From: Lawsonella clevelandensis
Lineage (GTDB): Bacteria; Actinomycetota; Actinomycetes; Mycobacteriales; Mycobacteriaceae
Direction of reading: 5' to 3'
DNA length: 64,000 nucleotides
Assembly (NCBI RefSeq): GCF_001293125.1
Contig: NZ_CP009312.1
Location: forward strand, 1,153,447 to 1,217,446
The position numbers and the translations under genes were made by a program. Of the stretch, positions 34,598 to 43,715 are shown piece by piece; the stretch's first letter is position 1; each line of letters opens with the position of its first letter. A model generated the notes under the pieces. That model was given only the letters and a program-made list of their open reading frames with translations. It searched no databases and was not told where the DNA came from.

Positions 34598-36511
34598 GTG
34601 TTCCCGGTGTTGTCGCGCCCTGCGCTGTCATCTCGCCGCTACTGGGTGATGGCGGGGGTGCTGGTCGCGGTCGCTGTTCTGCTACATACGGTGGTGGTGG
34701 CGCAGGGGTCCTTCTCTACCGATGATCTTGTTCTTATTGGCCACTACCAGCATTGTGGTCTCTCCTCCATGTGCCTGTTCTGGAACCATCATGGGCATTT
34801 GATGCCGGGGGCGTTTCTTCTGTCGGGGCTAGCCACCAGGATGGCGCCCGTGCAGTGGTGGCTGCCGGCGCTACAACTGGGCCTGCTACATAGTATTGCG
34901 GTGTTGGCGACGTTGCGGATGGTGACGGTGATAGGCGGTAAGCGCTGGCTGTCGCTGGCGGCGCTGGGGATGGTGCTGTTGTCTCCGGTGGCGCTGCCGT
35001 CTACGGTGTGGTGGTCGGCGGGCCTCACGTTTCTGCCGTTGTGGGCAGGGTTGGCGTGGACGGCGGCGGATACGGTGGTGCTGTGCCGGTCCACGGATGT
35101 GGATCGCCGTCAGCTGCTGATGGTGCGCATTATCTTGGTGTATTTGCTCACGCTCTTCTTCTATGAGAAGGCTGTGTTGATTGCGCTGGTAGTGGCGCTG
35201 ATGGCAATGGGCTGGGTGGTGTTGCCGACGTCCCACCAGCGGTGGGTGGCGGAAATTACCGAGCAGGTGCGCCGCGGCCGTCCGTTGCTGGCTGGTTTAG
35301 TCATGACTAGCTTCCTGTGGATGATCGTCTACTTTTCGACGCTCCGGGAGACCCCGCCGGCACACGAGTTCGCGCAGGTGCCATCGCTGTTGGGGCGCAC
35401 GTTGACGCATGGGGTGGTGCCGGGGGTAGTGGGTGGCCCGTGGCGTTGGGAGATGCCACTGCCGGGCGAGCCGGGCTTGCCGTGGGCGCACCCGCCGCTG
35501 GCGCTGCTCATTGTGGCGGCGGTGGTGGTGGCCGCCATTATTGTGGTGACGCTCTTGTGGCGGAGCCGCAGCTGGCTGCTGTGGACAGTGTTTGTGCTGG
35601 TGGTAATCGCAGAACAGCTGCCGATCCTGCTGGCTCGCAGTACTGCTGACACTGCCCCACAGGTGGTGCAGTCCTTCCGCTACATGCCGGAGGTGGCGGT
35701 GCTGTTCGGCATTACTATGTTGATGTTTCCGTTGCTCACCCATGTGGAGCCGAGTCGGGCCAAAAACTACACCCGCTTCCGGGAGACTCTCCACGCCTGG
35801 CACGATAAGCTCCCCACCGCTGTCGCCCTGCTGAGCACTATTGTGGTGGCGGGATCGTTGGCCAGTACCGTCACCTTCAACCACCTGTGGCGGCAGAACC
35901 CCACCGGCCCATATCTTGCGAATGCGGTGCGGACGATCTCCCAGCATGGGGGGAGGCTGCAGCCGCAACCGTTAGCCGAGCATATTCTCTCCTCTGTGGA
36001 GTACCCGAATAACCTCACTTCGCGTGTGTTCGGGGTGCTTCCCCAGCACCCCATATTCTCCACCTGGACGACTACTCCAGCGTTACTAGATGAACAGGGT
36101 GTGTTGCGGCCGGCAGAAGTGCAACCGGTGACGCATCTACAAGGGTTGCCCGCCCAACCTGCGGCAGGGATCCCTAGTGGTACGTCCGCTGGTACGTCCG
36201 TTGGTGCGCCGGGCGGTCCGAGTTGCCTGGCCGCCCCTGTCACCGGAGTGAGCCACCCCTTCACCAGCCCACTCGTGTACTACACGTGGGATGTGGAGCT
36301 GCACTATACGGCAAGCATCTCCGGCACAATTGAGGTGACCTTCGATAGGGGTGAACGGGTACGGGTGCCGGTGCAGGCCGGCACCCACACTGTGTGGTTC
36401 CGCATGGCGGGAGCGGGAGGCCAGATGACGGTACGGCTGTTCGACCCTGCCATGGTGTTCTGTCTCAACGACGCACAAGTTGGTAGCCTGGCACTACCGC
36501 CACAGAAGTAG
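34598..36511 (+). CDS. Polytopic membrane protein with extracytoplasmic C-terminal domain
   Basis: This 637-residue protein has about 11 helices in its first 430 residues, beginning RYWVMAGVLVAVAVLLHTVVV, followed by a loop with FSTDDLVLIGHY, where paired Asp residues sit in the position typical of GT-C catalytic loops. A C-terminal domain of about 200 residues follows, including a Gly/Thr/Ser-rich linker (SGTSAGTSVGAPGG) and a beta-rich end. No named family is recognised; a GT-C-like glycosyltransferase is possible. The start GTG 34598 follows GAAGG closely. It precedes the acyltransferase at 36563 by about 50 bases on the same strand and probably forms an operon with it. Confidence 0.72.
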   Translation: MFPVLSRPALSSRRYWVMAGVLVAVAVLLHTVVVAQGSFSTDDLVLIGHYQHCGLSSMCLFWNHHGHLMPGAFLLSGLATRMAPVQWWLPALQLGLLHSIAVLATLRMVTVIGGKRWLSLAALGMVLLSPVALPSTVWWSAGLTFLPLWAGLAWTAADTVVLCRSTDVDRRQLLMVRIILVYLLTLFFYEKAVLIALVVALMAMGWVVLPTSHQRWVAEITEQVRRGRPLLAGLVMTSFLWMIVYFSTLRETPPAHEFAQVPSLLGRTLTHGVVPGVVGGPWRWEMPLPGEPGLPWAHPPLALLIVAAVVVAAIIVVTLLWRSRSWLLWTVFVLVVIAEQLPILLARSTADTAPQVVQSFRYMPEVAVLFGITMLMFPLLTHVEPSRAKNYTRFRETLHAWHDKLPTAVALLSTIVVAGSLASTVTFNHLWRQNPTGPYLANAVRTISQHGGRLQPQPLAEHILSSVEYPNNLTSRVFGVLPQHPIFSTWTTTPALLDEQGVLRPAEVQPVTHLQGLPAQPAAGIPSGTSAGTSVGAPGGPSCLAAPVTGVSHPFTSPLVYYTWDVELHYTASISGTIEVTFDRGERVRVPVQAGTHTVWFRMAGAGGQMTVRLFDPAMVFCLNDAQVGSLALPPQK

Positions 36512-36562
36512 CCCGGCATGATATCCCAGAATGAACCCGAGCCTGGAGAAAGGGGGAGACCT

Positions 36563-38194
36563 ATGGCAGACAGCGGCCACCCCACACCAGCTGCCGGCAT
36601 CCCCGCCGTCACCCCGCATCCGTTGGACGCGGAACGCTCCGCCGCCTTCCTCATGATGGGCTCCGAACCGGCTTTCGAGCGCAGCGAATCTCACCCCCAG
36701 GGCCGCCCCCCCGTCCGCACCCCTTACCCCTTCGAGGTAGAGCCGGACACTCCCGGCGCGGAAACCCTCTTCCTGCGGTACGACTCCGCTTTCGACCGTG
36801 GCAGTGAATCCCGCCACAATGCTGCCTCCGTCTCCCGCACTCTCACCCGCGCGGAGGAGGAAGCCCGCCAGCGCGCTATCCAGGCTGCCGAGGAGGCCCG
36901 CAAGCGGGAGGAAAGAGCCGCCGCCGACGCCCTCTCCGCCAGCCCCGCTGTGGCCCTCTCGCCCACCCGTAAAGCAGAGCGGCGGGCCCGCCAACGCCCA
37001 GTGCGGCATGCGGAGAACCTGTCGGGGCCAATGCCGGCCCTCACCGGGGTGCGCGCCTACGCGGTGCTGTTCATCGCCATCAACCATGCAGCTTTCGCCA
37101 CCGGGCATTTCCGCCTCAGCTACATGGGCGGGGTATTTGACCGTATCGGCACCCTCGGGGTGGCCGCTTTCTTCCTGCTCTCCGGATTCTTCCTCTTCCG
37201 GCCCTGGGTGCGTGCCATGGTGGAGCGACAGGAGGACGGGCAGGTGGGGCCCACCCCTACGCTGCGCAGCTACTTCTGGCATCGCTTCCGCCGCCTGGTG
37301 CCCGCCTATTGGGTGGCGGTAGCGCTGGTGTTTGGGGTGTTCTATGGGCAGGAGTCGCTGGCGGGGAATGCGGAGACTACGGGGGATGTGATCCGCCATC
37401 TCACTTTCACTCAGATCTACGGCTTGGGGCACTATCACACTGGTTTCACCCAGTCCTGGGCGGTGTGTGTGACTGTCTCCTTCTACCTGCTGTTCCCTAT
37501 CATTGCGCTGCTAGCGGTGCATGTGGTGAACCGGCGGAGGTTTAGCGCGTTGGGGACCTTGTTGTTCCTGTTAGTGTGGGCAATGGTGTCCCAGGTGTGG
37601 GATGTTGTCACCCGCACCTACCGGGTGGTGGATGTGAGTTCCCGCACCTGGCTGCCAGCCTTCCTCGTGTGGTTTGTGGTCGGCATGATGATGGCGGTGC
37701 TGTCGGTGCGCATTCCCCGCTACCGCCAGTCGGCCATTACCCTCACGTCGCTGTTGGCAGGGGTTATTGCGTTCTTCTGTTACGTGGCGATCAATGTGGG
37801 TGGGGAGCCGGCGGTGGTGCCGGCGGACGTCGCCGACGCGTGGGGCCGTGGTTTCTTCGGCATGATGACCGCCTGCGGGTTCATGGTGCCGCTTATTTTC
37901 GGTGATCCAGAGGGTGATGGGGTAACCCGCAACTACCATGCGTTGTTTACAGCTGGTCCGGCCGTCCGCTTAGGGAGAATTTCTTATGAATTCTTCCTGC
38001 TGCACATGCTGGTGATGGAGGGAGTCATACGCGTCCTCAACTACCCCGCGTTCACCGGAAACTGGCTGTTCGTGACACTTTTTGTAGTGGTGGTGACGGT
38101 ACCGCTGGCGTGGCTCCTCAACCGCGCACTCAGTGGGCTGACCCACTACTCCCCCTCCTGGGACCGCACCCACCGTGTTAGCAGCTCCCCGTAG
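36563..38194 (+). CDS. Acyltransferase family 3 membrane protein with long cytoplasmic N-terminus
   Basis: This 543-residue protein has a disordered, charged N-terminus of about 150 residues ([26 protein letters not shown] is helical and Ala/Glu/Arg-rich). The acyltransferase-3 domain follows: [21 protein letters not shown] with the catalytic His, [31 protein letters not shown] and [13 protein letters not shown]. It would O-acylate an envelope glycan or lipid at the membrane. The ATG at 36563 is chosen for its GGGGGAGA; an in-frame ATG at 36518 lacks one. It is distinct from the TmaT-like enzyme at 27803 and has a different N-terminal region. Likely co-transcribed with the gene at 34598. Confidence 0.85.
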   Translation: MADSGHPTPAAGIPAVTPHPLDAERSAAFLMMGSEPAFERSESHPQGRPPVRTPYPFEVEPDTPGAETLFLRYDSAFDRGSESRHNAASVSRTLTRAEEEARQRAIQAAEEARKREERAAADALSASPAVALSPTRKAERRARQRPVRHAENLSGPMPALTGVRAYAVLFIAINHAAFATGHFRLSYMGGVFDRIGTLGVAAFFLLSGFFLFRPWVRAMVERQEDGQVGPTPTLRSYFWHRFRRLVPAYWVAVALVFGVFYGQESLAGNAETTGDVIRHLTFTQIYGLGHYHTGFTQSWAVCVTVSFYLLFPIIALLAVHVVNRRRFSALGTLLFLLVWAMVSQVWDVVTRTYRVVDVSSRTWLPAFLVWFVVGMMMAVLSVRIPRYRQSAITLTSLLAGVIAFFCYVAINVGGEPAVVPADVADAWGRGFFGMMTACGFMVPLIFGDPEGDGVTRNYHALFTAGPAVRLGRISYEFFLLHMLVMEGVIRVLNYPAFTGNWLFVTLFVVVVTVPLAWLLNRALSGLTHYSPSWDRTHRVSSSP

Positions 38195-38202
38195 CGTATT
38201 GC

Positions 38203-38208
38203 TATAGT
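38203..38208 (+). promoter_or_regulatory. -10 element of the trp operon leader
   Basis: TATAGT ends six bases before the trpL ATG at 38215. In actinobacteria this spacing places the transcription start on the A of the ATG, so trpL would be a leaderless leader peptide. No convincing -35 is present. Confidence 0.6.
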
Positions 38209-38214
38209 CACGAT

Positions 38215-38304
38215 ATGACTAACGCCTGTGGACCTTGCCGCGAATCCCTCTGTGGGTTCGCCCTGTCGTCCTGGCGATGGCGCGGTACCTTCTGCTCTGC
38301 CTAA
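38215..38304 (+). CDS. trpL: trp operon leader peptide (TrpL)
   Basis: A 29-codon open frame begins with ATG at 38215 and ends with TAA at 38302-38304. It contains two Trp codons (TGG at 38272 and 38278) in the sequence SSWRWRG, separated by one Arg codon. This is the ribosome-stall signal expected of an attenuation leader in front of trpE. It also has four Cys codons (positions 5, 8, 13 and 27), two of them as CGPC, which is unusual. It is too short for standard gene callers. The leader is followed by a GC-rich hairpin at 38381-38398. Ribosome stalling at the Trp codons when charged tRNA-Trp is low would be read out by alternative RNA folding. Confidence 0.75.
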   Translation: MTNACGPCRESLCGFALSSWRWRGTFCSA

Positions 38305-38380
38305 ACGCAGCGGCTGCACCTAGCGCCCCTTCTCCCGCACACGGTCTTCCCGTTGCTCTCGGCAGACAGCAGTGGACTCC

Positions 38381-38398
38381 CCCGGTCTTTGTACCGGG
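38381..38398 (+). terminator. Candidate trp attenuator hairpin
   Basis: CCCGGT (38381-38386) pairs with ACCGGG (38393-38398) around a six-base loop; the exit is CTATATTCT, only weakly T-rich. CGGTAC just after the leader Trp codons (about 38282-38287) can pair with GTACCG in the 3' arm, offering a competing fold. Assignment as attenuator is inferred from position. Confidence 0.45.
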
Positions 38399-38446
38399 CT
38401 ATATTCTGCCCACCATCCTCGCACGAGCAACAGGACACCACCTTCC

Positions 38447-39967
38447 ATGACCACCACCAGCTTGGCCGACCTCCATTCCCTCCTCGACCACTCTGACTAC
38501 CGCCGCGTTCCCCTCGCCCGCACGGTCTACTCCGACCACACCACCCCGCTGCGCCTCATCGCCGCCTTGAAGGAACGCTATTCCCACATTTTCCTACTGG
38601 AGTCCCTCAGCGACCCGCAACACCGCGGCCGCTACACCTTCCTTGGCTACCAGCCTTCCCTCACCGTCACCGCCCACGCCGGCACCGTCACCATCACTCC
38701 CTTCGACCACGAGGACCAGGCAACCACCACCACGGAGCTGCCCCGCGACGTTATCGCCCGCATTATCGACGAACACCACAGCCCGCACCTGCCGGAACTG
38801 CCGCCCTTCACCGGCGGGCTCGTCGGCTACCTCGCCTACGACTATTTCGCCGTCCACGAACCCGCCCTCCACCTGCACGGCACGGACGACGAAGGCTTCC
38901 ACGACCTCGACCTCATGCTCTTCGAGAACATCATCTGCTTTGACCACCTCACCCAGCACATCGTTCTCATCACCAACATTCCCAACGAGAACCTCGACGC
39001 CTCCTACCAGCAGGGCCTCCGCACTTTGGACGAAATGGAAAACCTGGTCTTCCAGCAGCCCACCCAGCCGGTAGAACCGCTGCAGCTGCACGGACCCCTT
39101 ATCCCCGATATGGACTGCGAGCAGTACTCGGCTATCGTGGAGCGCGCCAAACGCCACCTCTTCGAGGGCGACATTTTCCAGGTGGTGCTCGCGAACCGAC
39201 TGCAGGCCCCCGCCAGCGGCTCCCTCTTTGACGCCTACCGGGTGCTACGCACCACCAACCCGTCGCCCTACATGTTCTACTTCACCAGCCCAATGGGGGA
39301 GATCGCGGGTGCCAGCCCAGAGACCTTGGTGTCGGTGCAGGACGGGGTTGCCAAAACCTTCCCGCTGGCCGGTACCCGCCCGCGCGGCGCCACTGCGGAA
39401 GAGGACGCCGCCCTGGAATACGAGGTGCTCCACGACCCCAAGGAACTGGCCGAACACTACATGCTCGTCGACCTGGGACGTAATGACCTGGGGCGCTTTG
39501 CCGCCCCTGGGACGGTGAAGGTGACGGAGCTGGCGCAGGTCCACCGCTACTCGCACGTTATGCATATCGGTTCCGTGGTGGAGGCGAAGCTAGCCGAGGG
39601 AGCGAACGTCATCGACGCAGTGGGCTCGGTACTACCGGCTGGCACACTCTCCGGCGCCCCCAAGATTCGCGCCTGCCACATTATTGACGAGCTGGAGGGG
39701 GTGCGCCGCGGTGTCTACGGCGGTGCCCTGGGCTACTTTGACCTCACCGGCAATATGGACATGTGCATCGCCATCCGTTTCGCCTACAAGCGCAACGGGG
39801 TAGTGGCGGTGCGCTCCGGTGCCGGCATTGTGGCAGACTCCGTCCCCGCCACCGAATACCAAGAAACCATCAACAAGGCGAAGGCTGTGGTGGAGGCGCT
39901 GGAACGCGCTAACGGAGGGCTCCCCCACGAAGCTGGGGTGGTCGCGAGCCCAGAAGAGGAGCGCTAA
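38447..39967 (+). CDS. trpE: Anthranilate synthase component I
   Basis: This 506-residue subunit converts chorismate to anthranilate using ammonia or, with TrpG, glutamine. The Trp feedback site motif LLES is present (FLLESLSD, about residue 47). Catalytic motifs are intact: GDIFQVVLANRL, PLAGTRPRGAT, VDLGRNDLGRFA, GTLSGAPKIRA and RSGAGIVADSVPATEYQE. The ATG at 38447 is preceded at some distance by AGGA, and the frame is open upstream from 38372. It follows the trpL leader by 142 bases and is followed by trpG after two bases, so the operon is tightly packed. Confidence 0.96.
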   Translation: MTTTSLADLHSLLDHSDYRRVPLARTVYSDHTTPLRLIAALKERYSHIFLLESLSDPQHRGRYTFLGYQPSLTVTAHAGTVTITPFDHEDQATTTTELPRDVIARIIDEHHSPHLPELPPFTGGLVGYLAYDYFAVHEPALHLHGTDDEGFHDLDLMLFENIICFDHLTQHIVLITNIPNENLDASYQQGLRTLDEMENLVFQQPTQPVEPLQLHGPLIPDMDCEQYSAIVERAKRHLFEGDIFQVVLANRLQAPASGSLFDAYRVLRTTNPSPYMFYFTSPMGEIAGASPETLVSVQDGVAKTFPLAGTRPRGATAEEDAALEYEVLHDPKELAEHYMLVDLGRNDLGRFAAPGTVKVTELAQVHRYSHVMHIGSVVEAKLAEGANVIDAVGSVLPAGTLSGAPKIRACHIIDELEGVRRGVYGGALGYFDLTGNMDMCIAIRFAYKRNGVVAVRSGAGIVADSVPATEYQETINKAKAVVEALERANGGLPHEAGVVASPEEER

Positions 39968-39969
39968 CC

Positions 39970-40677
39970 ATGATCCTCCTCATCGATAACTTCGACTCCT
40001 TCACCTACAACCTCTACCACTTTGTGGCCGGCTCCCCTGCCCTCCAGCAGTACGCGCACCAGCACCGGGACATGCAGCAACGCTGTGACATGCCGCAGCG
40101 CTGTGCTGAACGGGAAGGGAATGGTGACAGCAACGGTGCTGGCAGTGCCACCGGTGTCGCTGGGGGTAAGCCAGCAGTGCAGGTGGTCCGCAACGACGCC
40201 GTCACCCTGAACGACATCCGCCGCCTCCATCCGCAGGCCATCATCCTCTCACCCGGCCCCGGCCGCCCCGAAAACTCCGGCATCTGCCCCGCCGTCATGC
40301 GGGAGCTCACCGGCGAGTACCCCATCCTCGGTGTCTGCCTTGGCCACCAGGCACTCTGCCAGGTCTTCGGCGCTACCATCACCTACGCCGACGAACTCCT
40401 CCACGGCAAAGCCAGCCTCATCACCGTCGACCCCACCGACCAACTCTTCCAGGGGCTGCCGGAGCGCGTTGTGGTGGGCCGCTACCACTCCCTCGTCGCC
40501 GACCCCGCCACCATGCCGGACGAGCTGCGCATCACCGCTCGTGCCGACGACGGCGAAATCATGGCCGTCACTCACACGGAGCACCCCACCTACGGTGTGC
40601 AATTCCACCCCGAATCCATTCTCACCCCCCAAGGGCAGACCATGATCGACAACTTCCTCCACAGGAGCCTCGCATGA
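39970..40677 (+). CDS. trpG: Anthranilate synthase component II (glutamine amidotransferase) with an insertion
   Basis: This 235-residue class I glutamine amidotransferase supplies ammonia to TrpE. The nucleophile Cys is in GVCLGHQALCQVFGA, the catalytic His-Glu in QFHPESILT, and the oxyanion motif in LSPGPGRPENSG. The family is normally about 190 residues; here some 48 extra residues (about 18-66) sit between LYHFV and VQVVRNDAVT. The insert is Gln/Arg/Gly-rich and carries an imperfect 18-base tandem duplication (40069-40086 and 40087-40104) encoding RDMQQRC and CDMPQRC. The insert lies near the protein surface by comparison with known folds. It overlaps trpD by four bases (ATGA). Confidence 0.93.
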   Translation: MILLIDNFDSFTYNLYHFVAGSPALQQYAHQHRDMQQRCDMPQRCAEREGNGDSNGAGSATGVAGGKPAVQVVRNDAVTLNDIRRLHPQAIILSPGPGRPENSGICPAVMRELTGEYPILGVCLGHQALCQVFGATITYADELLHGKASLITVDPTDQLFQGLPERVVVGRYHSLVADPATMPDELRITARADDGEIMAVTHTEHPTYGVQFHPESILTPQGQTMIDNFLHRSLA

Positions 40678-41696
40678 TTAAGGATGCACTCGACCAACTA
40701 GTACGAGGGGAAAACCTCTCCGCCCCCACCATGCGCCACATGATGGACGAAATCATGACCGGGGAAGCCTCCGGCATCATGAAAGCAGCCGCCCTTACCG
40801 CCCTCTCCATCAAAGGCGAGACCGTGGAGGAAATAACCGCTGCCGCCCAATCCATGCGCAACCACGGCACCCGCATCGACCACAACCGGGACCTCCTGGA
40901 GATCGTCGGCACCGGCGGAGACAAAGCTTTCTCCTTCAACATTTCCACCACCTCCAGCTTCGTCATCGCCGCGGCAGGGGTGCCCGTCGCCAAGCACGGC
41001 AACCGCTCCGCCTCCTCCAAGTCTGGCGCCGCCGACTGCCTGGAAGCCCTAGGTGCCCGCCTCGACATCAGCCCGGAGGGCAACCTCACACTACTCGACG
41101 ACGTCAACATGTGCTTCTTCTTCGCGCAGCGCTACCATTCCGCCATGAAAAACGTGGCTGCCGTCCGCTCCGAACTGGGCATCCGCACCATCTTCAACGT
41201 ACTGGGGCCGCTCACCAACCCAGCCGCCGCCAATATGCAGGTGCTGGGTGTGTATGACGAATCCCTCGTCCGCCCCCTCTCTGAAGTGCTCGACAACCTG
41301 GGGGTGCGCCGCAACCTGGTGGTCTACTCCCAGGACGGACTGGACGAGATCACCTCCTCCGCCGACAACACCGTCTGCGAATGTATCAACGGCGTCTTTA
41401 CCGAATACACTCTCGCCCCGGAACAGTTTGGTCTGCAACGTGGTACCAAACGGGACCTGGTAGGCGGCAACCCGGCCGAGAACGCTGTCATCACCCGCCA
41501 GATTCTGGACGGGCAGCCTGGCCCCAAGCGCGAGACCGTCATCATGAACGCCGCCGCGGGCATCTACCTGGCAAAGCAGAACACCACCCTGGAGCAGGCA
41601 GCGGAAATCGCCGCCGAGATGATCGACTCCGGCAAGGCCAAGGCCAAGCTGGAGGAGTTCATTGCCGCCACCAACGCTGTGGAAGAAGGAGAGTAA
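40674..41696 (+). CDS. trpD: Anthranilate phosphoribosyltransferase
   Basis: This 340-residue enzyme transfers the phosphoribosyl group of PRPP to anthranilate. The PRPP-binding GTGGDKAFSFNISTTS (about residue 79) and KHGNRSASSKSGAADCLEALG are intact. ATG at 40674 overlaps the trpG stop in an ATGA arrangement, indicating coupling, and the fusion gene trpCB starts three bases after the stop. The length is typical for monofunctional TrpD. Motifs such as RYHSAMKNVAAVRSELGIRTIFNVLGPL are standard. Confidence 0.96.
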   Translation: MIKDALDQLVRGENLSAPTMRHMMDEIMTGEASGIMKAAALTALSIKGETVEEITAAAQSMRNHGTRIDHNRDLLEIVGTGGDKAFSFNISTTSSFVIAAAGVPVAKHGNRSASSKSGAADCLEALGARLDISPEGNLTLLDDVNMCFFFAQRYHSAMKNVAAVRSELGIRTIFNVLGPLTNPAAANMQVLGVYDESLVRPLSEVLDNLGVRRNLVVYSQDGLDEITSSADNTVCECINGVFTEYTLAPEQFGLQRGTKRDLVGGNPAENAVITRQILDGQPGPKRETVIMNAAAGIYLAKQNTTLEQAAEIAAEMIDSGKAKAKLEEFIAATNAVEEGE

Positions 41697-41699
41697 CCT

Positions 41700-43715
41700 A
41701 TGACGATCCTGGACGACATTGTGGCGAAGACCCGCGAACGGGTCGCCGCCTTCAAGGCGGAGACAGACCTTGCCGACCTCACCCAGCGCGCCCAGCAGGC
41801 CGCTGAGGAGCGCCTGGCTACCGGCCGCGCCGGCAACTTCTACCGGGCTGTGGCCGCCCCTGGTGTGTCCATCATTGCGGAGGTTAAGAAGGCGAGCCCC
41901 TCGAAGGGACTTATCAGCTCTGACTTCCCCTACTTGGAGATCGCACGCGACTACCAGCAGGGTGGCGCCCGCGCCATTAGTTGCCTCACCGAACCGGATT
42001 TCTTCCAGGGCAGCCCCCAGTACCTCCAGGAGATTGCCGCTGACCTCACCATCCCAGTGCTCCGTAAGGAGTTCATTATTGATGATGTGCAGATCGAGGA
42101 GGCCGCTACCCTGGGTGCGGCTGCAGTGCTGCTGATCGTCTCCATCCTGGAGGAGGAGGATCTGGCCCACAAGATTGCGCTGGCCGAAAGCCTCGGCATG
42201 GACGCACTGGTGGAAGCCCACGACAATGTAGAGGTGGCGCGGGCTCTCGCTGCTGGTGCGCGAATCCTCGGCATCAATAACCGGGACCTGCGCACCTTCG
42301 AAGTGGACTTGACGACTACGGCCCGGCTGCGCCAGGAGGTGCCGCTGGATGTGCTGTTCGTCGGCGAATCCGGGGTGCGGGATTCTGCCGACATGTTCAC
42401 TCTGCGGCAGGTCGGCGTGGATGCGGCCCTCATCGGGGAGACCCTCATGCGGTCCCCGGACCGGGTGCGGGCGCTGCGTAACCTGGCTGCTGCCTCCACC
42501 CATGTTGCGGAAGGCGATCCCACCAACCCTGAGCATCCGGGCCGTTTTGGCGTGTTTGGTGGCCAGTACATTACCGAGACGCTGATGCAGGAGCTGCATG
42601 ATCTGGAGTCCTCCTACTTTCAGCTGATGGCCGACCCAGAGTTCCGTGGGGAGCTCACCGAGCTTTTCCTCAACTATGCGAACCGCCCGTCGCTGCTCTA
42701 CTTTGCAGAGCATATGACGGAGGATTTGGGCGGCGCTAAGGTCTATCTGAAGCGAGAGGACCTGAACCACACAGGTTCGCACAAGATTAACAATGTGTTG
42801 GGGCAGGCGCTGCTGGCGAAGAAGCGCGGAAAGACCCGCCTTATCGCCGAGACGGGTGCTGGCCAGCATGGGGTGGCCACCGCCACCGCCGCCGCACTTC
42901 TTGGCATGGAGTGCGAGGTGTTCATGGGTAAGGAGGACACCGACCGCCAGGCTCTGAACGTGTACCGCATGGAGCTGCTAGGGGCGAAGGTGCACGCCGT
43001 CACCGAGGGATCCCAGGTGCTGAAGGATGCCGTGAATGCGGCCATGCGCGAATGGGTGAGCCGCATTGACGACACTCACTACTGCCTTGGGTCGGTGATG
43101 GGTCCCCACCCGTTCCCCATGATGGTGCGTGACTTCCAGTCGGTGATCTCGGAGGAGGCCCGCCGGCAGATTCTCGAGGTGGAGGGGCAGCTTCCCGCCG
43201 CAGTGCTGGCCTGCGTGGGCGGTGGCTCCAACGCAATGGGCATGTTTTACCATTTCATTCCGGACGCCGACGTGCAGCTTATTGGTTGTGAGGCGGCGGG
43301 TCGCGGTGTCGATACTGACCAGCATGCGGCAACGATGGCGAGGGGAGAGATAGGAGTCTTTCATGGCATGAAGTCCTACTTCTGCCAGAATCAGGATGGC
43401 CAGATTGACCAGGTGTACTCCATTTCGGCGGGCCTGGATTATCCGGGTATCGGCCCGGAACACGCCTACCTGCGGGACGCAGGCCGCGCCCAGTATGTGC
43501 CTATCACTGATGATGAAGCGGTGGCAGCCTTCGAGTATCTAAGCCGGGTGGAGGGAATTATCCCGGCAATTGAATCCGCCCATGCGGTGGCGTATGCCCG
43601 GAAGTTGGCTCCCACGCTGAGCCCGGATGAGTCGATCATTGTTTGTTTGTCGGGTCGCGGTGATAAGGATGTTGCCGCTATTGCTCGTTACAAGGGAGTG
43701 GATATTCATGAGTAA
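41700..43715 (+). CDS. trpCB: Fused indole-3-glycerol-phosphate synthase / tryptophan synthase beta chain
   Basis: This 671-residue protein joins two enzymes in one frame. Residues 1 to about 260 are Trp[40 protein letters not shown] and FVGESGVRD with the catalytic Lys and Glu residues. A linker of about 18 residues follows. From about 278 is Trp[15 protein letters not shown], the PLP-lysine site [14 protein letters not shown] (Lys about 362), [29 protein letters not shown] and LSGRGDKD. No stop, start or Shine-Dalgarno is needed at the junction. No trpF is in the operon; actinobacteria usually use PriA for that step. The TrpB sequence resembles that of anaerobic Firmicutes more than mycobacterial TrpB, from memory. 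Confidence 0.93.
   Translation: MTILDDIVAKTRERVAAFKAETDLADLTQRAQQAAEERLATGRAGNFYRAVAAPGVSIIAEVKKASPSKGLISSDFPYLEIARDYQQGGARAISCLTEPDFFQGSPQYLQEIAADLTIPVLRKEFIIDDVQIEEAATLGAAAVLLIVSILEEEDLAHKIALAESLGMDALVEAHDNVEVARALAAGARILGINNRDLRTFEVDLTTTARLRQEVPLDVLFVGESGVRDSADMFTLRQVGVDAALIGETLMRSPDRVRALRNLAAASTHVAEGDPTNPEHPGRFGVFGGQYITETLMQELHDLESSYFQLMADPEFRGELTELFLNYANRPSLLYFAEHMTEDLGGAKVYLKREDLNHTGSHKINNVLGQALLAKKRGKTRLIAETGAGQHGVATATAAALLGMECEVFMGKEDTDRQALNVYRMELLGAKVHAVTEGSQVLKDAVNAAMREWVSRIDDTHYCLGSVMGPHPFPMMVRDFQSVISEEARRQILEVEGQLPAAVLACVGGGSNAMGMFYHFIPDADVQLIGCEAAGRGVDTDQHAATMARGEIGVFHGMKSYFCQNQDGQIDQVYSISAGLDYPGIGPEHAYLRDAGRAQYVPITDDEAVAAFEYLSRVEGIIPAIESAHAVAYARKLAPTLSPDESIIVCLSGRGDKDVAAIARYKGVDIHE

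Noticed and set aside
41091-42869. 592-codon minus-strand open frame opposite trpD/trpCB
   Set aside because: Shadow of strongly coding plus-strand genes; no protein-like motif.
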